This document shows, one piece after another, positions 33,281-44,237 of a stretch of DNA of 64,000 bases. The notes below the pieces were generated by a model. The model ran no database searches. It was not told the DNA's origin and saw only the letters and a program-made list of their open reading frames with translations. The first letter of the stretch is position 1; the number at the start of each line of letters is the position of its first letter. The stretch is from Craterostigma plantagineum (taxonomy: Eukaryota > Streptophyta > Magnoliopsida > Lamiales > Linderniaceae). The stretch spans positions 62,001 through 126,000 of the forward strand of contig JAPQWV010001061.1 in assembly GCA_027422505.1 (NCBI GenBank), in the 5' to 3' direction. The position numbers and the translations under genes were made by a program.

Positions 33281-34974
33281 AATTTGAGAAATATTATGGA
33301 CTGTAAGGAGGATGATAAAGAGAGGCGCTCCTTCGAGGGACCGCCATGTTTGGAGCTTAAGCAACCCAGTGGTCGTATCCTCAATTGTTATATTGTTTGA
33401 ACCACCTTGAAACCACTGAACGATGTCTAGCTGAAAGACAATTAAAGAAAGTGCTACTTGGGAGGCACCCAAGACTATCCTATGTTTTTCTTTTATTTCT
33501 ATGCACTCTTTAGTTTTTATGATTTTATTTTTCGATGATCGCAGGAATTCAAACTCTCAAGTGTGGGGAGGAGCCGTACAAAGCATTGACATCAGACTAT
33601 TCAGGGAAGTTCGCTTTATCTATTTATTTCCCCGTCCTTGTGTTATATAATTGTTACGTTGAGGACAACGTAAATCTTAAGTGTGGGTAGGGGAATTTCT
33701 GCGAAATTGATGCGAACATATTATATAGGTGCATGACTTGATTTTGGTATAAATTTTTTTTTAAAGAAATTAGGCATGAATGTTTTTTCAGAAATCATGT
33801 TTCTTATTGATCAAAGGATGATGGCATGTTGGGAATTTTGTGAGTAATTAGGATACATATGCGTAGTCTACTTCTTGCTTACATGATGAACTTGGCGATA
33901 CCTGATAGATTCACACACATAATCCTATTTTTGTGAGATTTTCTTAGCCTACGAGCTTTTTGCTCATTTCTTTGGTTGTGTGAACATGCTTAATTTATTT
34001 CTCTTCAGAACTTGCTTGTGTATTGCGTGTTGAAACTACTTAAAGTGAGATTGTGTGAAATGAGGAAGGCATTAGGAATTCAGTCCATAGCCAAAGTATC
34101 CAACCATGACTGGCCCCCGTAGTTAGTCACTTTGAGCCTGATCTTTTATTTGAGAAAACCCGGGAATTATAAACTGCTGACCTCAGAAGCTTTCAGATAC
34201 CATCTTACCCGATTAATAGAGAAAGTGGAGGTTGAGTGCCAATGTCGAAAAGCGTAGCCCGGCCGTTGTTTAAAAAAAGAAAAAAAAAAACTCCTTTAAA
34301 TAATCTGTTAGTAAGAACTCCTCCATCGATAATCTTTCACCCGCAAAGGGACTGAGAGAAGAGGAGCTTAACGACACGAGAAGAGGAGCTTATATACGTT
34401 AAAAGATGTTAAGAATCCTTCCATCGATAATCTCATGCTCAGAAAAAAATTTGGGAGAAGAAGGGCTTAGCCAATGTTGAAAAAAAAACATCAAAGACGG
34501 CAAGAGCTAACCACGATGTATACGGCGCGCTATCAAACAACGGCACGAAGACACCGACATGATGACTTTGATATCCTCGATCGAAGTTTATTCTCCAATT
34601 TAGTCAGTTGAACCCTACTATAACCCGAAAAAGACCTTCTGATTCACGCTTGATCATTGAAAGTGGTAGATTTTACGAATCACTTGCAAGCTTATGGTAG
34701 AAATTAGATTAGTGCATGACCCGAGAGATATCACTGACATCTTAACCTATACACTTAGTGAATCGAGTGAATCTTTGTGAGGTACGGATTTTGATAGGTA
34801 TCGCTAAAGAAAATCGTGTAGTTAGTTGGTGATTTCAAATATGCTTTCCGACTTTACTTGCATTCCTCCTACGTGATTTCGTTCTTGATTGATATGTTGC
34901 ATGATTTTATCCTTTTATATGCCATTATTATTTCTTTGCTTGAGGACAAGCAAAATCTTAAGTGTGGGGAGATT
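33281..34974 (+). other. family A 3' non-coding region and polypurine tract
   Basis: Starts with the integrase-end block 'cttgggaggcacccaag' (33449-33470), holds 'agttagtcactttgagcctg', shared with family B at 50748, and ends 'cttaagtgtggggagatt', the polypurine tract before the LTR. 'aagtgtgggtagggg' at 33679 and 'caagtgtggggagg' at 33558 are further copies of the tract motif. No ORF. Confidence 0.75.
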
Positions 34975-36716
34975 TGATAAATGAATTTTAAGCTATAGTT
35001 TATACTCCGTTTAAGCGCATTGCCGACTGATATTAATATGAATTTCGTCAGATAGTATGCTTTTATGTGTATATTTCATTTTCGCAGATATTGGTGAAAA
35101 ATAATTACAATCGGGAATAGTCAGACGCGGAGGAAATTGAAGGATCGGATCTCTCACCCAAATACTAGCCCAAATATTCAATTGAGCCCATGAAAAAATA
35201 AAATTCAGCCCATCCAAACCCAATAAAAGCCCATTCCTCTTAGAGATGTCTTTAAAGCAATCAAAAGGAGATAAGGATCGATACATCTACATATGCACAC
35301 ATACATACACACGCACGCTCGCTAAGAAGGAGACAAAAATAAAGATCAAGGGCTGCAATCGTGGCTGCAATATTTTGGCATTGTCGTTGACAAAATGGAT
35401 ATTGAAGATTTCTGCCGCACGCGGGAGATGAAAATGTGAGGCTTCTATGTTTATAAAACGGAGTTGGGGCTGCTGAAAAGATGAAGAGACGATCATCAAG
35501 AGCCACATATATACACGCAGACACATCCCTCAAAGCTCACGTTCGAGGCCACCCGAAGCAATATTTGGCAGAGCAATGAAACACGACCACGTAGGAACCG
35601 AGCTCGGTGCTCTTGGTGCTGCTCGGGGCTGCAATTTCGTCACAGAGGAACGGGCATAGCGAAGCCGTAACGAGCGAGGCGGCTCTGCGTGAATTGGAGC
35701 GAGCAAGGTAGTCGTGTGCTTTGACGAGCTGATTTCAGTGGCTGGGCTGCAAAGGGCGACGAGGTGCTGCTGTTTGGGCTGAGAGCAAGAGCTGTGGGCA
35801 GTGGAGAAGAGTCAAGGAAAGGGAAAAGTTGATTGCACACCACCTGCTCGACAGAAGTCTTCAACGAAGGGTTAACCGCGGAGCCGAAAGTCAGGGAAGA
35901 AACGTGTTTTCCTCTTTGTTATTTATGCTCCCGTTGTGTTAATGATTCGTATGAGTGGCTAAATCTCGTAGTATTTGAGGTTAGATGAATCCTAGCGAGA
36001 TTGTACGTACGTATTATGATATGCTTTTTATTATGACTCAGTTACGATTTATTACTATTGTTTTGAAGATGTCTATGTGGTTGAAATAGTTGTTGGGAAT
36101 CGTACGCTACGCTCGAAAGAGGGGCGACGATTAGACCACTCGTAAACGAGCGGAATAAACTCATCGCTAGAGATAGGTTGAACTACCCCGCAGGATTAGA
36201 GTCAAATCTAATAGCGGGATTCATTGTGTTTTTATGCGGTCTGCGATTAAGTAAGTTAGGGAAGCTTGCTCGGCTATTTAAGACGTAGATTAATTGTTAT
36301 GAGTCGAAGCGAGTAAGCGCAGTTTCGCCCAATCGTAGAAACTCGCATACATACCATAGGAATCCTCACGGTCTAATAATTAGCTAAAATTTATAGCTTG
36401 TTAGTCGTTCAATCGAGCTAGGGGATTCGAAGTCTCAAATACGTTCGCTTTTATAAATAGTCTCAACTATGTTATCGCTATTTTATCAGATCTTAATTTG
36501 TGTGTTTATTAGTTTATCGTTATTTATATTTTTATCAAACCACAGATATTTACTAGAATATTTGAACGACGGATTTTTGTAAAGTATACAGTTCCTTTGG
36601 GTTCGATACTCGAATACTTGCCATTTCTATACTGCTTTTGATAGGTACATTTGCCTGTTGAGCGTAGGATAGTTTGCGATATTCGTTTGATTTTTATTAC
36701 TCGATCCGCTCGATCA
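34975..36716 (+). mobile_element. family A LTR, copy 2
   Basis: 1,742 bp. It serves as the 3' LTR of the left unit and is followed by its own primer site, so it is also positioned as a 5' LTR. Confidence 0.88.
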
Positions 36717-36722
36717 AGTTTT

Positions 36723-36740
36723 TGGCGCCGTTGCCGGGGA
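36723..36740 (+). other. second tRNA-Asp primer binding site
   Basis: Identical 18-mer TGGCGCCGTTGCCGGGGA placed as after LTR copy 1. Its presence after the right LTR shows a second internal region. Confidence 0.92.
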
Positions 36741-36779
36741 ACTATTGATATTCGGAAAACTTTAGTTTATTATTCTAGC

Positions 36780-36899
36780 TCGATTATTATTATTACTACA
36801 ATTATTGTTATTATTATTATTGGTATTATTATTAGCATTATATTATTATTATTATTACTATTACTATTACTATTATTTTTATTATTATTATTGTGTGTT

Positions 36900-36947
<48 letters not shown>

Positions 36948-36952
36948 TACGA
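36780..36952. repeat. (ATT)n microsatellite in the family A leader, copy 2
   Basis: Longer pure ATT run than copy 1, a difference expected from replication slippage after the units were duplicated. Confidence 0.93.
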
Positions 36953-37000
36953 GTATTTTTTCTCTTATTCTAGGTAAATCGGAGGTAGTAATCGCCAGAA

Positions 37001-38148
37001 ATGTATGACGTCACCGACACAACCGCGCTCAACGCTAAGTTCGACGTCCTACAACAACAAATTACAGCAAACGGCCTTCAGATGCAGACCTTAATGAATG
37101 CAGCCTTACTGCATCTTACAACGAAGTCAAACCGTCACAATACAGTTGCGGCATGCCCCGATGATCCCTACAGCTTTTGTGCCTCTTTGTTCATACCTAC
37201 ATATATCCCTCAATGCACTACTTGAGCCACGATGCATCTCAATGTCCATCCAATCTCTCGATTGACTATGTCGAGTAAATGCTAAGGAATTTCCCGAGGC
37301 TACGGATATCAACAAGCTACGGATATCAACAAGCTCCTCCAATATTTCAAAATCAAAGTGCTCAAGCATACCAAGGCGTAAATGCTAAGGAAATTCCCGA
37401 GGCTCGTTTGGATAAGCTTGAAGACAAGTTCACCAAGTTGATGGAGAAGCTCGATCGCTTGGATAGTCAAGAAGTTCGACTGCGAAGTGTTGAATCTTCC
37501 TTGAGAGCGTTAGAGAAGCAACCGGAGAAATAGCTGAAACTATCCAACAACGAAAGCTAAAAGCATTACCTATCAATACGGAGACAAAACCAAAGGAGTA
37601 TTGCCATGACGTTACACCGAGGAGCAGGGAGGATGTTGCTCCAAGATCACCAGTCAACATTTATCAACCAAAAATTCCATTTCCGGCAGCCCTAACACGG
37701 GGAATACTAAAAGATCCATTTGGAGAATATCTTGCCGAGAAGAGCGCCAAGAAGGAAGATGCGGAGAAGAACGATGTCGAGATCCCTGAAGAGAAAGTAG
37801 AAGAGCAAGTGAAGAAAGTGGTGACGAATCCCGTGACGCAAGAAGCTCATGTCAAGCAAGAACAAGTTGACAAAGAAAAAGAGGTCACGGCTAAGGCGAA
37901 TCAACCGGAGATCCCACACCCAACTATGCTAAACAAGGATATGGTTTTCAATGAGTATGGTAAATTTCTTTCTCGTCTCAAGCAAATACATTTTAACTTA
38001 CCGCTTGTCAAAGATTTTGCACAGGTACCCCAATATGTGAAATACCACAAGGACTTACTCATGAACAAATGCAAGCTCGATGTTGTTTCTACTTTTGTCC
38101 TCGAAGGGATGTGCTAGCAACAAGTGATAGATTTCCCGCAGGTTTCAT
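37001..38148 (+). pseudogene. second family A gag remnant, truncated
   Basis: Same protein as 31882-33020 with MYDVTDTTALNAKFDVLQQQ, the LEDKFTKLMEKLDRL helix and 'LSRLKQIHFNLPLVKDFAQV'. A local rearrangement near 37225-37320 loses the CCHC segment and duplicates 'ctacggatatcaacaagct'. Frameshifts lie near 37530. Similarity to unit 1 ends abruptly at about 38148, where minus-strand copia gag begins. Confidence 0.75.
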
Positions 38149-38154
38149 GTTAGC

Positions 38155-39441
38155 TTATTCGATTTTATACGATTCTAACATGGTCAATAATGTGGGAGGA
38201 GAAACTACCTCTTTTGACGAGGTGGATGCGTTGTCTTTGTCCGTCCGGTTGGATGTTTCGGCGTCCGATTCATTGTCGAGACGGGCCATGAGGGCTAAAT
38301 TCTCTTCTCCAGAACTCGACGTGTCCTCGAGCCATTGGTCTTGTTCAGCCATGAGAGCTACTCCGGCTTCCTTCTGTTTAGTCAATTCGAGCTTCATGGA
38401 GTAGTAGTTGGCATCTCTCTTCTTTGGAAGAGTGCACTCTCTGGCAATGTGACCTGGCTTGCCACAGTTAAAGCATTTGTTAGCCTCTTTGGGTTCTTGA
38501 CTTCGGATCGCTCTGGTGCACGTTCTTTGTTTCAAGTTGGCTGAGGTTGAAGACTTCATCTTGAAGTACTTCTTACTCATCATTTTTCCAATTAAGGCCA
38601 ACTTCTTCCCTAGGGCTTTTATATTTGGCTCAACATCGGAGTCTGATTCTTCTTCCGATTCTGACGGAGAAGAAGGCCTAGCGATCTTTTCTTTTCTTGA
38701 TTTTGAGCTCCTCTTCTCTGAGACTAAGGCAACAGTGTCTTCGATCTGTTTGCCCTTCTGCTCCTTTTGAATCTCGCTTATATCATCCTCATGTTGTGCG
38801 AGATTATCAAACACGGCATGGATATCCAACCCCTCTAGATCTTTATTCTGTCGAATTTGAGTGGATATTTTCTTCCATTCCGCGGGCAGAGAAGAGAGAA
38901 ATCTGATGTTTGTCTCCATATTGGTCTTTGTAATTTTTATCTACCTCATCTCGTTGAGAAGAGCGAGGTATCATTGGTAGATCTCATATAGACTCTCCTC
39001 CGGCTTTGCTTTGAAGGAGTCATAAGCAGTGAGAATGTTCGCCTTTTTGGCCTTTATGCCAACTTCCGTCCTCTGCACCATCCTATGCAGTTCATCCCAC
39101 ATTCCTTTAGCCGATGAAAGGCTGTCAATCTGTCTATATATGTCGTCGGGGATGCCCTGCATGAGGATATTCATGGCTACTAGATCAGCCTTAGCTCGAG
39201 CCCTTTCCTCTAAGAGTATTCCCTAGGCTCTTTAATCGCCTAGAAGGTGGAATTGGAGGAGTAACTGTTTCATCACGGGTACATCGACCCAGAATTGTGT
39301 CGGTCCCTCTTCAAGAGACTGCAGTAGATTTTCAGCTTGATCTTTTAAAGCGATGAAATTGAGGAAGCGACTTCTCCAAACGGTATATTCGCCTCGTGCA
39401 AAATCGGCGGACGATTGTGATTTCCAAGAGAATAAGCATCC
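38155..39441 (-). pseudogene. Ty1/copia gag with zinc knuckle
   Basis: Minus-strand frames read the UBN2-type gag domain (NILMQGIPDDIYRQIDSLSS, then 'MWDELHRMVQ' and 'SFKAKPEESLYEIYQ', then 'METNIRFLSSLPAEWKKIST') followed by an acidic serine-rich stretch and a canonical knuckle CFNCGKPGHIARECT. The last 254 codons are open; the N-terminal part near 39200-39440 has frameshifts. Gag would form the cytoplasmic particle. Confidence 0.88.
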
Positions 39442-40604
39442 ATTTTGTGTAGTGATTGAGTTATTGAAGGATCTTCGTTAAGTGTTTTGAACGTTTGAAG
39501 ATGATGTAATGTGCTTCACAAGTGACAAAGTTCTTCAGTAGCGTTTGATTCGAAAATGATCGAGAATTGATTTCGATTCAATCTTTAAAGTTTGATCGAA
39601 ATTAATTTCTTCAATTTGAAAAGATGGTACTGTTTTCGCGCGTCAGTATTGTTCAAAAATTTTCGAGCGGAAAATATTTCGACTTGAACGTAATTTTACG
39701 CTGAGAAATTGTGCAAACAGTGAGATCAGTCGTAAAATTATTGAGTGAGGTTTTGCGATCGAAAATTTTAAGCGTCAAAAAATTTTGTTGACCAGAATCC
39801 ACAATGTAGAGACTCGAAAAATTGACCAAAATTTTCGAGCGTAAATTTCTTTTAATTGATTTTGGTCGTAGAGGTACAGTACCCTAAGGAGTTTCTCGCT
39901 GAGTCAAATCTAAATGGTTGACCGAAAAAGTTTTACGGGCGAGAATCTAATATGTGTGAACGGCTAAGTTTTTCGAGAGAAAAAGTTTTGTGCGTGGGTC
40001 AGAATAGTCCATTCTCGTAGAAATTTTATCGCTCGTAAATTTTTCTAAACACGTTCTTGACAACAGCGACTTCAGTAACTAATCCGTATTCTAATTGAGC
40101 AAAATTTCTCGCACAGAGGTTTCCGATCGAGAAATTAATTTCGGTCGAAGACTTAGCGAGAAAAATTAAAATTCACAGTTTAAACGCAGAATACGATTTT
40201 AACTCAGATTCAAGCAAATACTGGAAATTAATCGATGAAACTACATGTATATGCTCGGAATCAGCTACTGAGTATTCACGAACAGAAGATTAAACATGTT
40301 TTGAAGCAAATAATGTTCAATTTGACGAAAATTAAAACACGTTCATACTGTTTTCGCACGAACAGTAATCTCACAAAATCAAAAATTCTACTCAAATCAT
40401 GATTCTGATGGCTACCGATCTAATCCTGATTGATTAATACTACTTATGCGAGCACATAAACATCAAAATCAGATCAAATAAGCACAGAATAAGACTGTTT
40501 GATCAACATTCAACTTCGCGCCAAAACTGTTCTTCGTTGGAACAGTGACAGAATAAAATTTCGATCAAATTCTAACAATTTTCGTTTCAAAACAGAACAA
40601 ATCT

Positions 40605-40616
40605 GCTCTGATACCA
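40605..40616 (-). other. primer binding site, initiator tRNA-Met type
   Basis: Reads TGGTATCAGAGC on the minus strand, 2 nt from the LTR end. Standard for plant copia elements. Confidence 0.9.
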
Positions 40617-40618
40617 AT

Positions 40619-40956
40619 TGTTAGGTCCTACGATTAACAACTCTATGATCCTAGGCATGAATTCTAAGCAATTCGATGATAATGATCGACATTGAAATTC
40701 GATCGAAAAACTCAAATGAAGAACAAGAGAGAGAATTCGAGTAGAGTGGAGAAAGTTACTATTGTTTCTCTATGCAAGCCTTTCAGATCAATTTCCAAAA
40801 CTTTCTCTATTCAGCACAATTTCTTTACATGTATTTATACCAAACAAACTTGGTATAAATATCAAACTAGTCCTAATCTAAGGACTACTATACAAAACGC
40901 CCTTAATTACAAGGACAACTAATAAAATCAAGCACAATTAAAATATATACTCTACA
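40619..40956 (-). mobile_element. copia LTR
   Basis: 338 bp, TGTAGAG...CCTAACA on the minus strand. A TATA-like 'tataaata' and the 'accaaacaaacttggtataa' region resemble the core of the LTR at 42941. Its outer end abuts family B gag. Confidence 0.85.
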
Positions 40957-42600
40957 GTGCCATTCATCACATTCCAGAGGAGGAGCCATCACTATAAGAT
41001 CTCCTCAAGAATGTCGCGCTAGGCAACACTGAGTTGGCGATTGTCTCCCGTCGATCGAGAACAACAACTTCGAGCTGAAGACTCTTGGCTTCAGATGATA
41101 TTCCAGACGGCCCAGTTTGAAGGGAATCCAGACGACGATCCCTACTCACACCTGGAGGCCTTTCTGACAGTGACCGACACCATCAAGATCAACGGTGTCC
41201 CGGGCGATGGATTAAGTTGATGCTATTCCCATTCTCGCTCAAGTTCAGGGCGAAGGACTGGTTGGATATGTTGCCACCCAGATCGATCACTACTTAGATG
41301 CGAGCTGCTTTCATCAACCATTACTTCCCATTATCAAAGGTGCTAAGGTTGAAGACGGAGATCTCCCTTTTCCACCAGAAAGATTCAGAAAACCTCTACG
41401 AGGTATGGGATCGATACAAGGTGCTACTGAAGAGGTGCCCACAACGAAGGGCTCAATGACCAGACCGTTCACATGCTAGACGGAGCTGCAGGAGGAGGAC
41501 TCGTGAAGCTCAATGCGACCGACGCTTGGAATCTGATTGAGGACTATTCGAGGAACATCATCATGAGGGGCAATACGAGGCTGAAGACACCAGGCGTATT
41601 CAGAGTGAGCGAGGAGACGGTCACGAATACCAAATTTGAGGCACTCCAGCAACAAATCACTGCGAAAAACTCTCCACTGCAGACAGTCATTGGCGCACTA
41701 CTTCCGAAATCAGGACAGACACAGCCTGTGAATGCCGTGACGACCACCGCACCGATGCAGCATACGCCAATTGTGCGGGATCTATGGCGCGGCCCACGAA
41801 ACGTCCGAATGCCAACTCGGGCAGTCACTAGAGCACGTAGATTACATGGGCAATTACCAAGGTGGCCAGCGAAGCTTCCAGCCTCAAGCACATCCCAACT
41901 TGGCGTATGGGAATCAGAACCACCAGGGCAAGGACCGCCAGGATTTTCGGCCTAGGCCGTCCGGTTTCAAAAACGGAGCGCCACGCCAGTATCAGAACGC
42001 ACCCACAGGAGGATCTGATGATATGAGGGAGATGAACGACATGATGAAGGCACTCCTCACGAACTTCAGCAGCAGCACCGCAGCTCACGAGAGCCGAATG
42101 ACGAAGATGGAGGAGTATATGGAAACAAATGGCGTACGTGCCCAGAACACGGACGCCTCGCTCAAGAAGCTGGAGCAACAGGTGGGCCAGATGGTGAAAC
42201 AATTGGCGGGGCATACTCAGGGATCACTTCCAAGCTACACCGAGCCGAATCCAAAGGAGTATTGTAAGGCTGTGACCCTGAGGTACGGATGAAAACTGCA
42301 AGAAGTGCCTGCCAAGAAGAAAGCGAAAGAGACCACCAAATTCGAAAGCCACGATGAGCCCAAAGTGGAGGAGATCAGATGCGACGATATCAAGAAGGCC
42401 GACGCTAAGAAGGAGAAGGTCGAGCCCGAAAAGGAAAAGGCGAAGGAGATCGAGCGACCACCTGTGAAGCCATATCAGCCGAAGATTCCTACCCGGCTCG
42501 ACTAAAGAAGGATAAGGACAAGGCGCAGTTTGGTAATTTATGACTATGTGTAAGAAATTACATATTAAGTTACCCTTTGTAGAAGCTATGCGCATTTCCC
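40957..42600 (+). pseudogene. Athila-like family B gag, copy 1 (no LTR)
   Basis: Matches the family B gag at 53450-55290. It starts a few codons inside the protein (HHIPEEEPSL block), contains the retrotrans_gag domain ('YLEAFLTVTDTIKING', 'KVLRLKTEISLFHQKDSENL') in broken frames, 'LNATDAWNLIEDYSRN', a CCHC-poor linker, a helical segment (MTKMEEYMETNGVRAQNTDA) and PYQPKIPTRLD. Frameshifts are frequent. It lacks the palindromic insert found in copy 2. Both ends join copia sequence. Confidence 0.8.
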
Positions 42601-42604
42601 AGAT

Positions 42605-42940
42605 TATCCGATAAAGAAATACGCCTTAATAATGCTAGTGAATTTATTTCCAAGACATTTAATGATTATTGTATGTCTATCATTATCAATGTCGAGCATT
42701 ATGTGCCACATGTTCATACACAAAATTGTCTTGTAGGGTCGTTAATTAAATGTTTCCAATTAATTACAAGGCCGTTATGATGAAACTGAAACTTCCATCG
42801 TCTTGTTGGGGACATGCTATTTCACATGCAGCGGCACTAATCTGCATCAGGCCAACAAGTTATCATGATATCTCCCCGTGGCAAATGGTTTATGATCAGG
42901 AACCAGGTATTTTCCATCTAAGAATTTTTGGATGTGCGGT
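42605..42940 (+). pseudogene. Ty1/copia integrase fragment
   Basis: Frames read 'EFISKTFNDYC', 'HYVPHVHTQNCLVGSLIK' (a decayed form of the integrase Glu region, with Val-Gly where the catalytic Glu is expected), then 'SSCWGHAISHAAALICIRPT' and 'SPWQMVYDQEPGIFHLRIFG'. This is the C-terminal part of the copia integrase core. RT and RNase H that should follow are missing, and the LTR begins immediately. Confidence 0.82.
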
Positions 42941-43165
42941 ATGTAGAATATCGTTGTGCTTTGATTTTATTAGATGTCCTTGTAATTAGGGGCTTTATTG
43001 TATATGTCCTTAGATTAGGACATGTTTGTTATTTATACCAATTTTGTTTGGTATACATTTGTACACATTGTGCTTAATAGAAGATTTTAGAAAATTGATC
43101 CGAAAGGCTTGCAATTCAAATTCTAGAAAGAGAAACAGCAGAATCTTCATCTTACTAAGCAAAGC
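42941..43165 (+). mobile_element. truncated copia LTR, plus orientation
   Basis: TGTAGAATATCG... aligns with the LTR at 40619-40956 (reverse strand) for about 220 bp, including 'accaattttgtttggtata'. It breaks off where family B LTR sequence starts (about 43166). Confidence 0.75.
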
Positions 43166-43344
43166 TCTTTTAATGCATTTATTGCAGTATTTAATTGGGT
43201 TATAATAGAGCTCTAGTAATCATTTTATGCGTTTATTCGCCATATGTACACTTATTTGATATTGAAGGAGCTTAGGACGACTTTCGGGCTAAAAGGAGCG
43301 AAAACGAGGCAAACAAAGCAAGTATGCAGAAAACAGCACACTGT

Positions 43345-43926
43345 CACGGCCGTGACACTCCTGGCACCAGGCCATTCTATGAATATGCGAAAAAGCTAAA
43401 TAGGAAAGCAACTGATGAGTTTTTAGCCTTCCTTTTTTAGAAAAAGGCTCTCGTGTGAAGCTATTCAGAGGAGCTGGAAGAGATCCAGCCTCAGATGTAC
43501 TCTTTTGAGAGACGATGAATCCCCTTTTGTTGCTCAGTTCCTCAATCAACCCTATGATCCTTAGATTTGGAAGGAATGACCTCGAAAGGTGAGTATCTCT
43601 TTGGAGAAACTGTTTAAATTAGATATTCAAACTTGAGGCTGCCACTCCGTTCTGAGACCTCCGACAGAATCCAGACTTAAAGCAGTCACGGCCGTGACAC
43701 TCCTTGCACCAGGCCATGACTCGAGGCAGAAGCCAACCCATAGACACTGATAGTTGTCACGGCCGTGACGTGTCATATAAGAGGCCGTGACACTGGACAG
43801 AGCATCCAATCAAAGAGAGCGTCAGCGCCGTGACACCCAATGCACTTGGCCGTGACGTATGGCCGAAAGCTACGCGTATCAAGTCGATGATGGTCACGGC
43901 CGTGACGGCCCATGTCCCAGGCCGTG
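43345..43926. repeat. CACGGCCGTG palindrome array, family B LTR copy 1
   Basis: Full 10-bp palindromes at 43345, 43687, 43758 and 43895, a decayed one near 43822, each followed after about 13-17 bases by a half-site such as GGCCGTGAC or a variant. Unit length is about 65-70 bp, apart from the 270-bp insert after the first. Confidence 0.9.
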
Positions 43927-44237
43927 TGTAATACCCTTAAATTCTAACGAGATTAGGATATAAATAATATTGTAAGTCTTCGGATTAAGAAAGTTAATAT
44001 TTGAACGGATCAAAAGCCGAATGAGGAACTTGGGCCAACTCAATAGAATTTAATAAATAAAATAGACCAAATTAGTATCGGGGCATTTAGAGGCCCAATT
44101 AGGAGTAATTAATAAAGAAATTCTGCCCAATTAAAAGCTTTATTTAAAAGCTAATAGTATTAGGATCCAAGTGAATAAATTCAAAAGACCCAAGTCAATT
44201 TTCATGTTGGCCCAACTCAATGGAAAATACTCCAATG
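43927..44237 (+). mobile_element. element C 5' LTR, truncated
   Basis: Matches the first 311 bp of the 3' LTR, then diverges after 'aatggaaaatactccaat'. About 3.3 kb of LTR is missing. Confidence 0.85.

Larger units (their letters stand above)
29885..36716 (+). mobile_element. Athila-like family A element, two LTRs, pol deleted
   Basis: LTRs at 29885-31622 and 34975-36716 both start TGATAAATG and end CGATCA. The internal part has an Asp-tRNA primer site, a gag remnant, the tail of protease, then jumps to the 'cttgggaggcacccaag' block that normally follows integrase, the 3' non-coding region and the 'agtgtggggagat' polypurine tract. Reverse transcriptase, RNase H and integrase are absent. Such an element could move only with enzymes from a relative. 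A second primer site and gag follow the right LTR. Confidence 0.88.
38149..40956 (-). mobile_element. Ty1/copia 5' half: LTR, primer site, leader and gag
   Basis: On the minus strand the order is LTR (40956-40619), a primer site matching TGGTATCAGAGC, about 1.1 kb of leader rich in 'aaaattttcgagcg' variants, and gag. Everything beyond gag is missing at the 38148 junction. The LTR is related to the copia LTR at 42941 but in opposite orientation. Confidence 0.85.

Noticed and set aside
36651..37008. Open frames rich in Ile or Leu runs
   Set aside because: Translation of the ATT microsatellite in the retroelement leader.
40957..43165. A true chimeric element with Athila gag and copia integrase
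   Set aside because: The parts are in broken frames with abrupt joins and no common ends or TSD; nested insertion and rearrangement explain it better.
43345..43904. Regularly spaced palindromes as a possible CRISPR array
   Set aside because: Spacers are themselves repeated between units and LTR copies, the site is in a plant retroelement LTR, and no cas-like gene is present.
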